Assembly (NCBI GenBank): GCA_021823525.1
Contig: JAKANY010000010.1
Location: 1-64,000, forward strand
From: Actinomycetes bacterium
GTDB taxonomy: Bacteria; Actinomycetota; Acidimicrobiia; Acidimicrobiales; RAAP-2
Direction: 5' to 3'
DNA: 64,000 nucleotides
This document shows, piece after piece, positions 25,533 through 34,361 of this stretch. Below the pieces are notes generated by a model. That model was given only the letters and a program-made list of their open reading frames with translations, was not told where the DNA came from and made no database searches. Made by a program: the position numbers and the translations under genes. The first letter of the stretch is position 1. Each line of letters starts with the position of its first letter.

Positions 25533-27416
25533 CTATCCCTGGGGTCGCAGCACGGGGCGCAGCGCGTCGAGCGTCGCCGGGTTGTCGATGGTCGAGGGCA
25601 CGGGCATGTCCACGCCGTCGGCGATGGCGCGCATCGACTTTCGCAGCACCTTGCCCGAGCGGGTCTTGGGCAGCGCGTCGACGATGTCGACCTGACGCAA
25701 GCTGGCCACGGCCCCCAGCCGGTCGCGGACGAGCTGGACCAGCTCGGCGGCGACCTCGTCGTGATCGCGCGTCACGCCGCTCTTGAGGACCGCCAGGCCC
25801 CGCGGGACCTGTCCCTTGAGCGTGTCGGCCACGCCGATCACGGCACACTCGGCGACGTTGGGATGCGAGGCGATGATCTCCTCGATCTCTCCGGTGGACA
25901 GGCGGTGGCCTGCCACGTTGATGACGTCGTCCACGCGGCCCATCACGAACAGGTACCCGTCAGGATCGAAGTGCCCGCCGTCGCCAGTCAGGTAGTAGCC
26001 CGGCGTGTGGCTGAGGTACGTGTCGATGAACTTCTGGTCGTCACCCCAGACGCCACTCATGCAGCCGGGCGGTAGCGGGAGCTTGAGCAGGATCAGACCC
26101 TCGGTGTCGGGAGCCGCCGGCTCGCCCGTCTCGTTCACGATCTGGACGTTGAAGCCCGGGACCGGCACCGTCGGCGAACCCGGCTTGATCGGTAGCGCCT
26201 CGAGGCCGACCAGGTTGGCCGCGACGGGCCAACCCGTCTCAGTCTGCCACCAGTGATCGATCACGGGCACCCCCAGGTGCTCACTCGCCCACAGGTACGT
26301 CTCGGGATCCAGGCGCTCACCCGCGAGGAACAGGTAGCGGAACCTCGACAGGTCGTAGGCCGCCATGAGCTTGCCGTCGGGGTCGTCACGCTTGATCGCG
26401 CGGAATCCCGTCGGCGCCGTGAAGAGCGTCTTGACGCCCCACTCGCTGATCACGCGCCAGAACGCGCCAGCGTCGGGCGTCCCCACGGGCTTGCCCTCGT
26501 AGAGCACGGTGGTGGATCCGGCCAGGAGCGGCGCGTAGACGATGTAGGAGTGCCCCACGACCCAGCCCACGTCCGAGGCGGCCCAGAACACCTCGCCGGG
26601 AGCCGTGTCGTAGATGTTGGCCATACTCCAGTGCAGCGCCACGGCGTGCCCGCCGTTGTCGCGCACGACGCCCTTGGGGCGTCCCGTCGTCCCCGACGTG
26701 TACAGGATGTAGAGCGGATCGGTCGCGGCCACCGGCACGCACGGCGCGGGCGCCGCGGCGGCCACCACCGGCCCCCACTCGTGGTCGCGCCCCGCGACCA
26801 TCGTGGCGGGCGCCTCGGGGCGCTGGACGATCAAGCACGACGCGGGCTTGTTGGTCGCCTCGTCGATCGCCGCGTCGAGCAGCGGCTTGTACTCGATCAC
26901 CCGGTTCACCTCGATGCCACAGCTCGCTGACACGACGACCTTGGGAGCCGCGTCGTCGATACGCATGGCCAACTCGTGGGCAGCGAAGCCGCCGAAGACG
27001 ACCGAGTGGATCGCCCCGATGCGCGCGCAGGCCAGCATCGCCATCAGGGCCTCGGGGATCATGGGCATGTAGATCACGACGCGGTCGCCCCGCCCGACGC
27101 CGAGGTCGCGCAGGGCCCCCGCGGTGCGGGCCACCTCGTCGAGCAGCTCGTCGTAGGTGTACGTGCGCTTGGTCTGGGTGACCGGGCTGTCGTAGATCAG
27201 CGCCAGCTGGCTGCCCCGACCCGCCTCGACGTGGCGGTCGAGCGCGTTGTAGCAGGTGTTGAGCTCGCCGCCGGGGAACCACCGGTGCATCGGAGCGTTG
27301 GAGTCGTCGAGGACGCGATCGGGCTGGCGGTACCAGCTGATCCCGGCTGCGGCTTCGCCCCAGAACTCCTCGGGCTGCTCCACGCTCCTCCGCCACGCGT
27401 CTTGATAGGCGCCCAT
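25533..27416 (-). CDS. prpE: PrpE-type propionyl/acetyl-CoA synthetase
   Basis: A 627-residue AMP-forming short-chain acyl-CoA synthetase of the PrpE (propionyl-CoA synthetase/ACSS3) branch, which makes acyl-CoA from the free acid, ATP and CoA. Motifs: [15 protein letters not shown] (P loop), [23 protein letters not shown] region (here [14 protein letters not shown]), WWQTETGWP, and the C-terminal [10 protein letters not shown] whose Lys is the usual acetylation target. Acetate may also be used. ATG 27416 has GGGGGG three bases upstream. Isolated gene, facing the cysteine-synthase-like gene. Confidence 0.88.
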   Translation of the reverse strand: [627 protein letters not shown]

Positions 27417-27510
27417 GGTCCCCCCCGTCTTGTGCCGAACTCCTCGTAGGTCAGTCGGTCCGACGGTAGTGCCGCTAGGGTCCAAAGTCCACAGCGCAGG
27501 CGTAGTGCGG

Positions 27511-28212
27511 TCAGCCGGTCATGACGGCGCTGTAGGCCACCGTGTCCGAGGAGGGCGGGGCGCTGACGACGAAACGCTGTCCCCAGTGCGAAAACGTGGT
27601 GGTCCCCCCACCCGAGGCGGAGCGCACGTCCTCAGAGAGCGGCAAGATGCGCGAGCCCTTCGAGAGGGTGAGCGTCGTGGTCGACGCCGCCGTCGTCGAC
27701 GACTTGGCGGTCGTCCAGGTCAGGAGGTACTCACCCCGCCGGTTCCGGCTCATCTTGACGTTCTTGTTGCTGGGCAGCAGGCCGGCCAGCGCCGCCACCG
27801 TCAGGTTGGAGGAGAACGTCGTGTACTGGCTGGTTCCCTTGCCCATCTTCAGGTATCGCTTGCCCACCTTGCGCTGCTGGGAGGTCGTGAGGCCGACGAG
27901 CTTGGTCAGTCCCACCGCGTTGCCGCGCAGGTACGCCGACGTCGGCGTGACCAGCACCGTCACCGTCGCGGTACCGGCGGTGTAGGCCTCGCGCCCGCTC
28001 GTGCGCCCGATGTCGGCCGTGACCGTGCTCGGCGTCGTCCCCGTGACCCGAACGGCGATGTGCACGCGCCCGGCCTTGAGCATGGACGCCTTGGCCCGCG
28101 AGAGCACCGTCGCCAGCGAGGGCGAGGACGCGCCAGCGGGAACCGCCATCGTCGCGAGGGGCAGCGTCAGGGCGAGGACGGCGATCGGCCGCCACCAGTG
28201 GGTTCGGGGCAC
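27511..28212 (-). CDS. Secreted protein of unknown function
   Basis: A 233-residue protein with a clear signal peptide (MPRTHWWRPIAVLALTLPLATMA, cut near AGA-SS at about residue 28; it lacks a lipobox Cys). The mature part is Thr/Ser-rich with long amphipathic beta segments and resembles in pattern the LppX/LprG-like fold that binds lipids, but I cannot assign it firmly. GTG 28212 has TAGGCT six bases upstream and no ribosome site. It sits between prpE and DUF2017, on the same strand. Confidence 0.7.
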   Translation of the reverse strand: MPRTHWWRPIAVLALTLPLATMAVPAGASSPSLATVLSRAKASMLKAGRVHIAVRVTGTTPSTVTADIGRTSGREAYTAGTATVTVLVTPTSAYLRGNAVGLTKLVGLTTSQQRKVGKRYLKMGKGTSQYTTFSSNLTVAALAGLLPSNKNVKMSRNRRGEYLLTWTTAKSSTTAASTTTLTLSKGSRILPLSEDVRSASGGGTTTFSHWGQRFVVSAPPSSDTVAYSAVMTG

Positions 28213-28218
28213 CCGACG

Positions 28219-28224
28219 AGCCTA
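28219..28224 (-). promoter_or_regulatory. -10 box of the secreted protein gene (leaderless type)
   Basis: TAGGCT exactly six bases before the GTG at 28212, in the short gap after the DUF2017 gene. Confidence 0.55.
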
Positions 28225-28239
28225 GTCAGGTACGGTCAC

Positions 28240-28665
28240 TCACAGGCACGACGCCAGGGCAAAGAGCATGAGCTGGAGCGTGTGCACCTGATCGACGATC
28301 GGCGACGCCGAGGACGCCAGCGCGTCGTCGTCGGTGATCGCGTTCTCATCGGCCAAGGCGCGCAGGGCCAGCTGCAGGGTGCTCAGCCAGGCCCACGCCT
28401 CCGCGTCGGTCAGCTCGTCGTCACCGACCGTCAGTCCCACGAGTTCGGCATTGGTGGCCACGTCACGCTGCCGACCCAGCGTCACCAGGGGATCTTCGAC
28501 GCCCGCGGGCTCGATCGGACTGGCCAGCAGGGGTCCCCAGCCGGGATCGTCACCGCGCTCGGCGGCGGCGACTCGCTGAGCGACCGCCGCGACGAACGCG
28601 CGACCCGCGGCGTTCAGGCGCACCTCGATGCCCCCGCCGCGACGGCGCACGAAGAGGCGCGCCAT
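28240..28665 (-). CDS. DUF2017 domain protein
   Basis: A 141-residue protein of the DUF2017 family, found beside clpS in many actinobacteria. It is helical, acidic in the middle (GDDELTDAEAWAWLSTLQLALRAL) and has no catalytic motif I recognise. ATG 28665 overlaps the clpS stop as TGATG, so the two are almost certainly co-translated; a role with ClpS in N-degron delivery is an inference from this constant pairing. Confidence 0.85.
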   Translation of the reverse strand: MARLFVRRRGGGIEVRLNAAGRAFVAAVAQRVAAAERGDDPGWGPLLASPIEPAGVEDPLVTLGRQRDVATNAELVGLTVGDDELTDAEAWAWLSTLQLALRALADENAITDDDALASSASPIVDQVHTLQLMLFALASCL

Positions 28666-28979
28666 CAGGTCGCCTGCTCGATCGTGCAGCGCAGCCCCGC
28701 CACCTGGAGGCGCACGCAGTACTGTTCCGCCCGCTGGCGCCGGCCCGTCCACACCACGGCGCGACCCTCGTGGTGCACGCGCAGCATCAGCTGGGTGCAC
28801 CGACCCGTCGAGTAGCCGAAGATCCGCCGCAGGATCACCACGACGACGTCCATTGGCGTCACGGGGTCGTTCCAGACGATCACGTCCCACGTGCGCTCCA
28901 CGGTGGTCGCCGAGCTCGTCGCGGACTCGCTCTCGGCACCGGCTCCCGTGTCGGCCAGGGCGAGGATGCGCGAGAGCAT
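28665..28979 (-). CDS. clpS: ClpS adaptor protein
   Basis: A 104-residue ClpS, which binds N-end-rule substrates and hands them to the ClpAP/ClpCP protease. After a variable 28-residue N-terminal part comes the core: WDVIVWNDPVTPMDVVVVIL (the Asn-Asp of the N-degron pocket), LMLRVHHEGRAVVWTG and EQYCVRLQVAGLRCTIE. Divergent from the DUF2236 gene; a GACACT five bases before the ATG is a weak -10 candidate. Confidence 0.95.
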   Translation of the reverse strand: MLSRILALADTGAGAESESATSSATTVERTWDVIVWNDPVTPMDVVVVILRRIFGYSTGRCTQLMLRVHHEGRAVVWTGRRQRAEQYCVRLQVAGLRCTIEQAT

Positions 28980-29019
28980 GTCCCAGTGTCGCAGACGCGC
29001 GAGCCGTCGCGGTCGTCCC

Positions 29020-29025
29020 TACACT
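29020..29025 (+). promoter_or_regulatory. -10 box of the DUF2236 gene (leaderless type)
   Basis: TACACT exactly six bases before the GTG start at 29032. Confidence 0.6.
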
Positions 29026-29031
29026 GGGCCC

Positions 29032-29919
29032 GTGCGCGCCCCCCGGCCGCTGTCCCGACTCGCCATCGGCCCTCGAGGTCTGCGGCGCCGCGCCGAGCAG
29101 GCCGTGCGACGCGCCATCGGCCTGACGCGCGACCCTCCGGCCCCCTGCACCGATCCCGCCCGGGCGTACCTGCCGGTCGATGGCGTGGCGCGTCTCGTCC
29201 ACGGCGATCTGCCCGCCATGCTCGTGGGTGGCGTGGCGGCACTCTTCCTCGAGATGCTCCACCCGCACTCGATGGCGGGCGTCGCCCAGCACTCCCGCTA
29301 CCGTGACGACACGCTCGGGCGCGTGGGCCAGACGGCCCGATTCATTGCCGAGACCACCTACGGCTCGGTCGACACCGCCCAGGCAGCGATCGCCCGCGTG
29401 CGCTCGCTGCACGAGCACGTCACCGGCGTGGCCGACGACGGGGTCGCGTACGCCGCCAACGACCCCCACCTGCTCGCGTGGATCCACGCCGCGGGCACCT
29501 ACGCCTTCCTGACCTCGTACCACCGATTCGGGCCCGACCGGCTCGACCGCGGGCACGCCGACCAGTACGTCGCGGAGATGGCTCAGGTGGCGCGGGACCT
29601 GGGAGCGCAGTCCCCACCGCGCAGCGTCGACGAGCTGCACGCCCAGCTCCAGGGATTTCGCGCCGAGCTGCGGCTGAGTGCGGACGCCCGGGCCGCGCGA
29701 GACTTCCTGCTCGCGGGGGTCAGCCAGGGCGTCGTGGCCGCCACGAGCTACCGGCTGATCGTGGCGAGCGCCCTCGATCTGCTGCCGGGCTGGGCGCGCG
29801 AACTGCTCGACCAGCCCGCGCGGCCCCGCTGGCGCGCGGCCGCCCTTCCGGCCACCCGCCTCCTGGGTGTGGTGCTGCGCCAGGCCGTCGCGCCCGTGCG
29901 ACCCGGCGCGGCGAGTTAG
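29032..29919 (+). CDS. Oxygenase MpaB family protein (DUF2236)
   Basis: A 295-residue DUF2236/MpaB-type protein. The conserved core is seen in VHGDLPAMLVGGVAALFLEMLHPHSMAGVAQHSRYRDDTLGR (first half), with ANDPHLLAWIHAAGTYAF and SYHRFG later; the family binds haem b through such His/Arg residues and includes the rubber oxygenase Lcp. Substrate unknown. GTG 29032 follows TACACT by six bases with no Shine-Dalgarno. Its stop and that of the SDR gene overlap by four bases tail to tail. Confidence 0.85.
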   Translation: MRAPRPLSRLAIGPRGLRRRAEQAVRRAIGLTRDPPAPCTDPARAYLPVDGVARLVHGDLPAMLVGGVAALFLEMLHPHSMAGVAQHSRYRDDTLGRVGQTARFIAETTYGSVDTAQAAIARVRSLHEHVTGVADDGVAYAANDPHLLAWIHAAGTYAFLTSYHRFGPDRLDRGHADQYVAEMAQVARDLGAQSPPRSVDELHAQLQGFRAELRLSADARAARDFLLAGVSQGVVAATSYRLIVASALDLLPGWARELLDQPARPRWRAAALPATRLLGVVLRQAVAPVRPGAAS

Positions 29920-30641
29920 GACACCAGTCCCAGCCCGCCGTCGACCACGATGACCTGGCCGGTCAGATAGGCGTGTCCGGCCACGTCGACGATCACCTCG
30001 GCGATGTCCTCGGGCTGGCCGCTTCGCCGCAGCGGCGCGGTGGTCTGGGCCCGCTCACGTGCGCGCGCCCAGTCCGCGGTCCAAGGCGTGTCCACCAGTC
30101 CGGGAGCCACCGCGTTCACCCTCACCTCGGGCCCCACCGTCTTGGCCAGGAGGACGGTGAGGTGGTGCACCGCCGCCTTCGAGGCCGCGTAGGGAATCGA
30201 CGAGCCCGTCGGCCGCACGCCGGCGATGGAGCCGACGTTGACGATCGCGCCGTGCGCCGTGCGCAGGGCGTCCATGGCCGCGACACACAGGGCCCAGGTC
30301 CCGAAGACGTTCACCTCGAAGATCTCACGCCACACCGATGCGTCGGCGGCGGCGAGGTCACGGTGCGCGATCGCGCGCGTCGTTCCGGCGTTGTTCACCA
30401 GCACGTCGAGCCGCCCACAGCGCTCGAGCACCTCGGCCACCAGCTGCTCGGCCCCGCCGTCCTCGCCGATCGAGGCGCGCACGTAGTGCGCCCCGGGAGT
30501 CGCGGCCGCCAAGCGCGCGCCCTCCTCGGGGCTGCGCGACGAGTTGAAGACCACGACGTCGCCGCGTGCGGCGAAGCGCAGCGCGGTCGCCCGACCGATC
30601 CCGCTCGTCGAACCGGTCACCAGGACGACGCGGCCGCTCAC
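29916..30641 (-). CDS. Short-chain dehydrogenase/reductase
   Basis: A 241-residue classical SDR oxidoreductase. The NAD(P) motif is VTGSTSGIG, followed by NNAG, the catalytic Ser in NVGSIAG and YxxxK in PYAASKAAVHHL; the C-terminal VIVVDGGLGLVS is typical. Cofactor segment VFNSSRSPEEG suggests NADP(H). Substrate unknown. GTG 30641 overlaps the epimerase stop as GTGA, so it is co-translated with the aldose epimerase, hinting at a sugar-related role (inference). Confidence 0.9.
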   Translation of the reverse strand: MSGRVVLVTGSTSGIGRATALRFAARGDVVVFNSSRSPEEGARLAAATPGAHYVRASIGEDGGAEQLVAEVLERCGRLDVLVNNAGTTRAIAHRDLAAADASVWREIFEVNVFGTWALCVAAMDALRTAHGAIVNVGSIAGVRPTGSSIPYAASKAAVHHLTVLLAKTVGPEVRVNAVAPGLVDTPWTADWARARERAQTTAPLRRSGQPEDIAEVIVDVAGHAYLTGQVIVVDGGLGLVS

Positions 30642-31549
30642 GGGCGCCTCCGCACGCGCCAGGAGCCGGCCCAGTGCTGCCCGGGCTCCAACACGACCAG
30701 GTCCTTGCCCGAGCGCAGCGCGTCGGGCGGGCACGTCATGGGCTCGACGGCCACGGCGGTGCGACGGCGTCCGTGCCCGAGGTGATCGCCGGTGTACACC
30801 TGAAGGTACGGGAAGTTCCGGTCGACGCTGAGGTCGACGGCCTGTCCGCTGCGGTCCACGAGCGTCGTGGTCGCGAGCCCGTAGTCGTCGCGAGCCAGGT
30901 CGGTGTAGGTCACGTCGAGCTCGTGCCCATTGACCGACTTGGCACTCGTGAAGTCCAGCTCGCCACCCGCGACCGGCAGGATCTCGCCCGTGGGCAGGTG
31001 CCGCTCGTTGACCGGAACGAATCCGCGCGCCGGGATCGCCAGCGTGGCCCCCTCGATGGTGGCGGACGTCACGGCCAGGTAGGGGTGGAATCCCAGCCCG
31101 AAGGGCAGGGGGACCTCATCGCGGTTGGTCACGGTGGTCGTCACCGTCAGCCCGAGCGCACCCAGGTGGTAGGCCACGTCGATGCTGGCGGCGAAGGGAT
31201 ACGCGGGCGACGGGTGCAGCAGCAGCGACAGGACGCACCGGTTCTGGTTCACCGACTCCACGCGAAATGGGCGCCAGCGCACCAGGCCGTGCACACCGGC
31301 CGCCTCGGAGAGCTCGTCGACCGCAGGTTGGCCGACGCGGTCGGCGAAGCTCCAGGGCTCGACGCCCAGGCGATTGGGCCACGGGAACAGGACCTGTCCG
31401 TGCCCCCCCAGAGGTACCTCGTCGCCCGAGAAGCCCTCAATGACCGGAACCCCACCCTGCACGTAGGTGCGCAGCGTCGCGCCCACCTCGGTGACCACGG
31501 CGCGCTGGTCGCCGTGGGCGATCGCAATCTGCTCTCCCGAAGGCAGCAC
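30638..31549 (-). CDS. Aldose 1-epimerase family protein
   Basis: A 303-residue galactose-mutarotase-fold protein that would interconvert alpha and beta sugar anomers or a hexose-6-phosphate. Family features: WPNRLGVEPWSF, HGLVRWRPF (catalytic His), GLGFHPYLAV (second His) and a Glu in VAVEPMT. GTG 31549 is preceded by AGGAG at six bases. Divergent from surE with 48 bases between, where TAACCT (31568-31573, minus strand) is a candidate -10. Confidence 0.87.
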   Translation of the reverse strand: MLPSGEQIAIAHGDQRAVVTEVGATLRTYVQGGVPVIEGFSGDEVPLGGHGQVLFPWPNRLGVEPWSFADRVGQPAVDELSEAAGVHGLVRWRPFRVESVNQNRCVLSLLLHPSPAYPFAASIDVAYHLGALGLTVTTTVTNRDEVPLPFGLGFHPYLAVTSATIEGATLAIPARGFVPVNERHLPTGEILPVAGGELDFTSAKSVNGHELDVTYTDLARDDYGLATTTLVDRSGQAVDLSVDRNFPYLQVYTGDHLGHGRRRTAVAVEPMTCPPDALRSGKDLVVLEPGQHWAGSWRVRRRP

Positions 31550-31567
31550 GATGGTCTCCTCCTTTGT

Positions 31568-31573
31568 AGGTTA
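31568..31573 (-). promoter_or_regulatory. Candidate -10 box of the epimerase-SDR operon
   Basis: TAACCT on the minus strand, giving a short leader that still includes the AAGGAGGAG ribosome site. Confidence 0.4.
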
Positions 31574-31584
31574 TCCAGAGCCGT

Positions 31585-31590
31585 TAGGGT
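31585..31590 (+). promoter_or_regulatory. -10 box of surE (leaderless type)
   Basis: TAGGGT seven bases before the surE ATG; no ribosome site lies between. Confidence 0.6.
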
Positions 31591-31597
31591 CTTGCGT

Positions 31598-32449
31598 ATG
31601 CGCGTGCTCCTCACGAACGACGACGGCATCGACGCGCCCGGACTGGCCGTGCTCGCGCGCGCGGTGGCCCGCTGGGTGGCCGACGCCCCGGTGGGTGAGT
31701 CCCGCGAGGCACTCGTCGTCGCGCCCCTCGCCAACTACTCGGGCATGGCCGCGGCCGTCGGCGACGTATTCGCCCAGCCCACCGTCCCGTACCGTCGCTG
31801 GCGGATCCCGGGAGCCGAGGCCCTGCCCGCCTACGGCCTCGACGCGCCACCGGCGATGTGCGCCCTCATCGGCGCCATCGGAGGTCTCGGGATCGTCCCC
31901 GACCTCGTCGTGGCCGGCATCAACCCCGGGGCCAACGTCGGTCGCAGCATCTTGCACTCGGGAACCGTCGGTGCCGTCCTGACCGCGGCGCAGCTCGGCC
32001 TGTCGGGCCTCGCGGTCTCGGTCCAGTGGAGCGAGCAGATCCACTACGACACCGCCGCGGCGGTCGCCGTCGAGGTGATCGACGAGCTGTTCCGCGCGCC
32101 CTCGCGCACCGTCTTGAACCTCAACGTCCCCAGCCGCACGGCCGCCGAGCTGCGCGGGGTGCGCCGGGGACACGTGTCGCTCGCCGGCGTCATCGTCGAG
32201 GCCGGCGTCCGCGCGGGAGGAGTCCCACTCGGTGAGTCCGGCGAGCTGCCCCTGCGACTCGGCCCCGCCTCCCCGCAGCTCGGCGACGTCAGCGACGAGT
32301 CCCCCGACGACGACGGCGCCCTCCTGGCGGCGGGATACGCCTCCCTCACCCCCCTGCGGGGCCCGCACGAGGACGACGACCCGGGTCTGGAGACGACGAT
32401 GGCCCGCGCCCTCGACGTGATCTCGCGGCACCTCCTCGAGCGGCGCTGA
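31598..32449 (+). CDS. surE: 5'/3'-nucleotidase SurE
   Basis: A 283-residue SurE phosphatase acting on nucleoside monophosphates. The metal-binding NDDG is at the N terminus (LLTNDDGIDAPGL), the conserved Ser in LANYSGMAAAV and the Asn in AGINPGANVGRSILHSGTVGA. It is slightly longer than E. coli SurE (253) owing to a variable C-terminal part. Leaderless-type start. Its stop is three bases from the stop of arfB on the other strand. Confidence 0.95.
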   Translation: MRVLLTNDDGIDAPGLAVLARAVARWVADAPVGESREALVVAPLANYSGMAAAVGDVFAQPTVPYRRWRIPGAEALPAYGLDAPPAMCALIGAIGGLGIVPDLVVAGINPGANVGRSILHSGTVGAVLTAAQLGLSGLAVSVQWSEQIHYDTAAAVAVEVIDELFRAPSRTVLNLNVPSRTAAELRGVRRGHVSLAGVIVEAGVRAGGVPLGESGELPLRLGPASPQLGDVSDESPDDDGALLAAGYASLTPLRGPHEDDDPGLETTMARALDVISRHLLERR

Positions 32450-32452
32450 CGC

Positions 32453-32893
32453 TCAGTCGCCCTCCGCGGGCGGACGCCGCTCGCCCTTGCGCCGCGCCGT
32501 GGCCCGCTTCTCCTCCAGGCGCCGCTCGACGGCGCCGCGCGTCGGGCGCGTCGCGCGTCGGGGAGCGTCCTGGGCCAGCGCCGCGCGCAGGCGTGCCACG
32601 AGGCGCTCGCGCGCGGCCTCCCGATTCTGGCCCTGCGAGCGGAAGCGGCTGCTGGCCGCGCGCACCGCGGGTCCGGTGCGCGCGAGCGCCCGCGCCCGCG
32701 CGTCCGGCGAGATGCCCTCGACGTCGACCCACGCGACGCTGAGGCTCACCCGGGTGCGACTGCGGTTGGCGTGCTGGCCCCCGGGCCCGCCACTGGTCGT
32801 GACCCGCTCGACGATGGCCTCCGCGGGCACCCGAGCGGCCCCGCCCAGGGAGAGCGCCTCGAGGCGCGCGCGACTCGGCCAACCCTCGACCAC
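32453..32893 (-). CDS. arfB: Alternative ribosome-rescue factor ArfB
   Basis: A 146-residue release-factor-like peptidyl-tRNA hydrolase that frees ribosomes stalled on non-stop mRNA. The catalytic GGQ lies in VTTSGGPGGQHANRSRT, and the basic C-terminal tail (RGAVERRLEEKRATARRKGERR) is what enters the empty mRNA channel in this family. GTG 32893 has TAAGGT six bases upstream and no Shine-Dalgarno. Divergent from the permease gene. Confidence 0.94.
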   Translation of the reverse strand: MVEGWPSRARLEALSLGGAARVPAEAIVERVTTSGGPGGQHANRSRTRVSLSVAWVDVEGISPDARARALARTGPAVRAASSRFRSQGQNREAARERLVARLRAALAQDAPRRATRPTRGAVERRLEEKRATARRKGERRPPAEGD

Positions 32894-32899
32894 GCTGCA

Positions 32900-32905
32900 A
32901 CCTTA
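32900..32905 (-). promoter_or_regulatory. -10 box of arfB (leaderless type)
   Basis: TAAGGT exactly six bases before the arfB GTG start. Confidence 0.6.
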
Positions 32906-32954
32906 GGGTCCGCGAGCGCACCCGTAAGATGCGTGGGAACGGGAGGTGACTCAG

Positions 32955-34361
32955 GTGTCGTGGATCGATCCGGCGGTGCGCTGGATCGGATCGGGTGTCC
33001 GCGAGAGCGCCGCCATGGTCTGGATCACGTGGTGGCCGCTCGTGCTCGGCTTCACCCTGTCGGGCCTCGTGCAGAGCTTCTTGCCCCGCGACGGCCTCCG
33101 AGCCCAGCTGGGAACCACGACCCCGCTCACCGTAGCCAAGGCCTCGCTGCTCGGGGTCATCTCCTCGTCGTGCAGCTACGCGGCGAGCGCGATGAGCCGG
33201 GCGCTCTTCGCCCGTGGCTCGTCGCTCACGAACGCCCTGGTGTTCATGGTGGCGTCGACCAACCTCGTGATCGAGCTGGGCATCGTCCTGTACCTGCTGC
33301 TGGGCTGGCAGTTCCTCGCGGCCCAGCTCGGCGGGGGCGTCGTGATGATCGCCGCCCTCGGCGTCCTGACCGCGCTCTTCTTCCATCCAGCCGAGCAGGA
33401 CTCCCTCTACCAGCACGTCCTCGAGAACGCACCCCCGCCGGTGCAGCCAGCGTGCACCACCTGGAAGGAGCGCCTCGCCACGCGGCGCCACTACCGGCTG
33501 GCCGCGCGCTACACCATCGGCGATCTGACGATGCTGCGCAAGGAGCTGGCGGCAGGATTCCTGATCGCGGGCTTCCTCAGCGTGCACGTGCCCGCGACGT
33601 GGTGGTCCCACATCTTCTGGAGCGGTCACGGCACCGCCACGGCCCTCGAGAACGCCATCCTCGCGCCCCTAGTCGCGGTGATCTCCTTCGTGTGCTCCGT
33701 GGGCAATATCCCCCTGGCTGCGGCACTCTGGGCCCATGGCGTCGCCTTCGGCGGCGTGATCGCCTTCATCTTCGCGGACCTGGTCACCCTCCCGCTCCTG
33801 CTCATCTATCGACGCTTCTACGGGACGCGCCCGGCGCTGCGGCTGTTCGCGCTCCTCTGGCTGGTCATGTCGGCAGGAGGATTCCTGATCGGCGAGATCT
33901 TCCGCGGCCTGAGCCTGATCCCGTCGTCACGGCACTCCGCCGCGCTGAGCGGTCACTTCCCCCTGGGCGCGAACCTCGCGGCCAACGTCGTGGCGACCAT
34001 CGTGCTGGTCGCCCTCATCGTCACCGCACGCCGCGGAGGCGACCCCGCCGACCTCAGCGCGCGCGACCCGATCTGTGGGATGAACGTCGACGTGAGCGCG
34101 CCGGTCGCGATCCGGGTACGCGACGGCGTTACGCACTACTTCTGCTCGCTACGCTGCGCCGAGCGATTCGATCACGGAGAGGAGCCCACACCCATGGCCA
34201 TGAACGAAGACCCCCACGGCGACGCCGTCGACCCGATCTGTGAGATGCGGGTCAACTCGGCCACCGCGCTCAGTGCCGAGGGCCCCGACGGGACCACGCA
34301 CTACTTCTGTGGCCCGGGCTGCCGGCGCGCCTACCTCGCGCTGCACGGCTCGCCTTCGTGA
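32955..34361 (+). CDS. ArsP/DUF318-type permease fused to two YHS domains
   Basis: A 468-residue protein: about eight membrane segments (residues 15-360) of the DUF318/ArsP permease family, then two C-terminal YHS domains. Permease signatures are GVISSSCSYAASAMSRALF and VCSVGNIPLAAALWAHGVAFGGVIAFIFADL; the Cys residues match those proposed to bind arsenic or soft metals. Each YHS unit has the DPICxM...HYFC...C pattern (DPICGMNVD / HYFCSLRC and DPICEMRVN / HYFCGPGC). Export of a thiophilic metal or organoarsenical is likely but unproved. GTG 32955 is chosen because GGGAGG lies eight bases upstream; another GTG is at 32946. It overlaps the Nudix gene as GTGA. Confidence 0.85.
   Translation: MSWIDPAVRWIGSGVRESAAMVWITWWPLVLGFTLSGLVQSFLPRDGLRAQLGTTTPLTVAKASLLGVISSSCSYAASAMSRALFARGSSLTNALVFMVASTNLVIELGIVLYLLLGWQFLAAQLGGGVVMIAALGVLTALFFHPAEQDSLYQHVLENAPPPVQPACTTWKERLATRRHYRLAARYTIGDLTMLRKELAAGFLIAGFLSVHVPATWWSHIFWSGHGTATALENAILAPLVAVISFVCSVGNIPLAAALWAHGVAFGGVIAFIFADLVTLPLLLIYRRFYGTRPALRLFALLWLVMSAGGFLIGEIFRGLSLIPSSRHSAALSGHFPLGANLAANVVATIVLVALIVTARRGGDPADLSARDPICGMNVDVSAPVAIRVRDGVTHYFCSLRCAERFDHGEEPTPMAMNEDPHGDAVDPICEMRVNSATALSAEGPDGTTHYFCGPGCRRAYLALHGSPS

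Noticed and set aside
28666-29640. Long N-terminal extension of the DUF2017 gene
   Set aside because: It runs in another frame through clpS and antisense to DUF2236; the TGATG overlap marks the real start.
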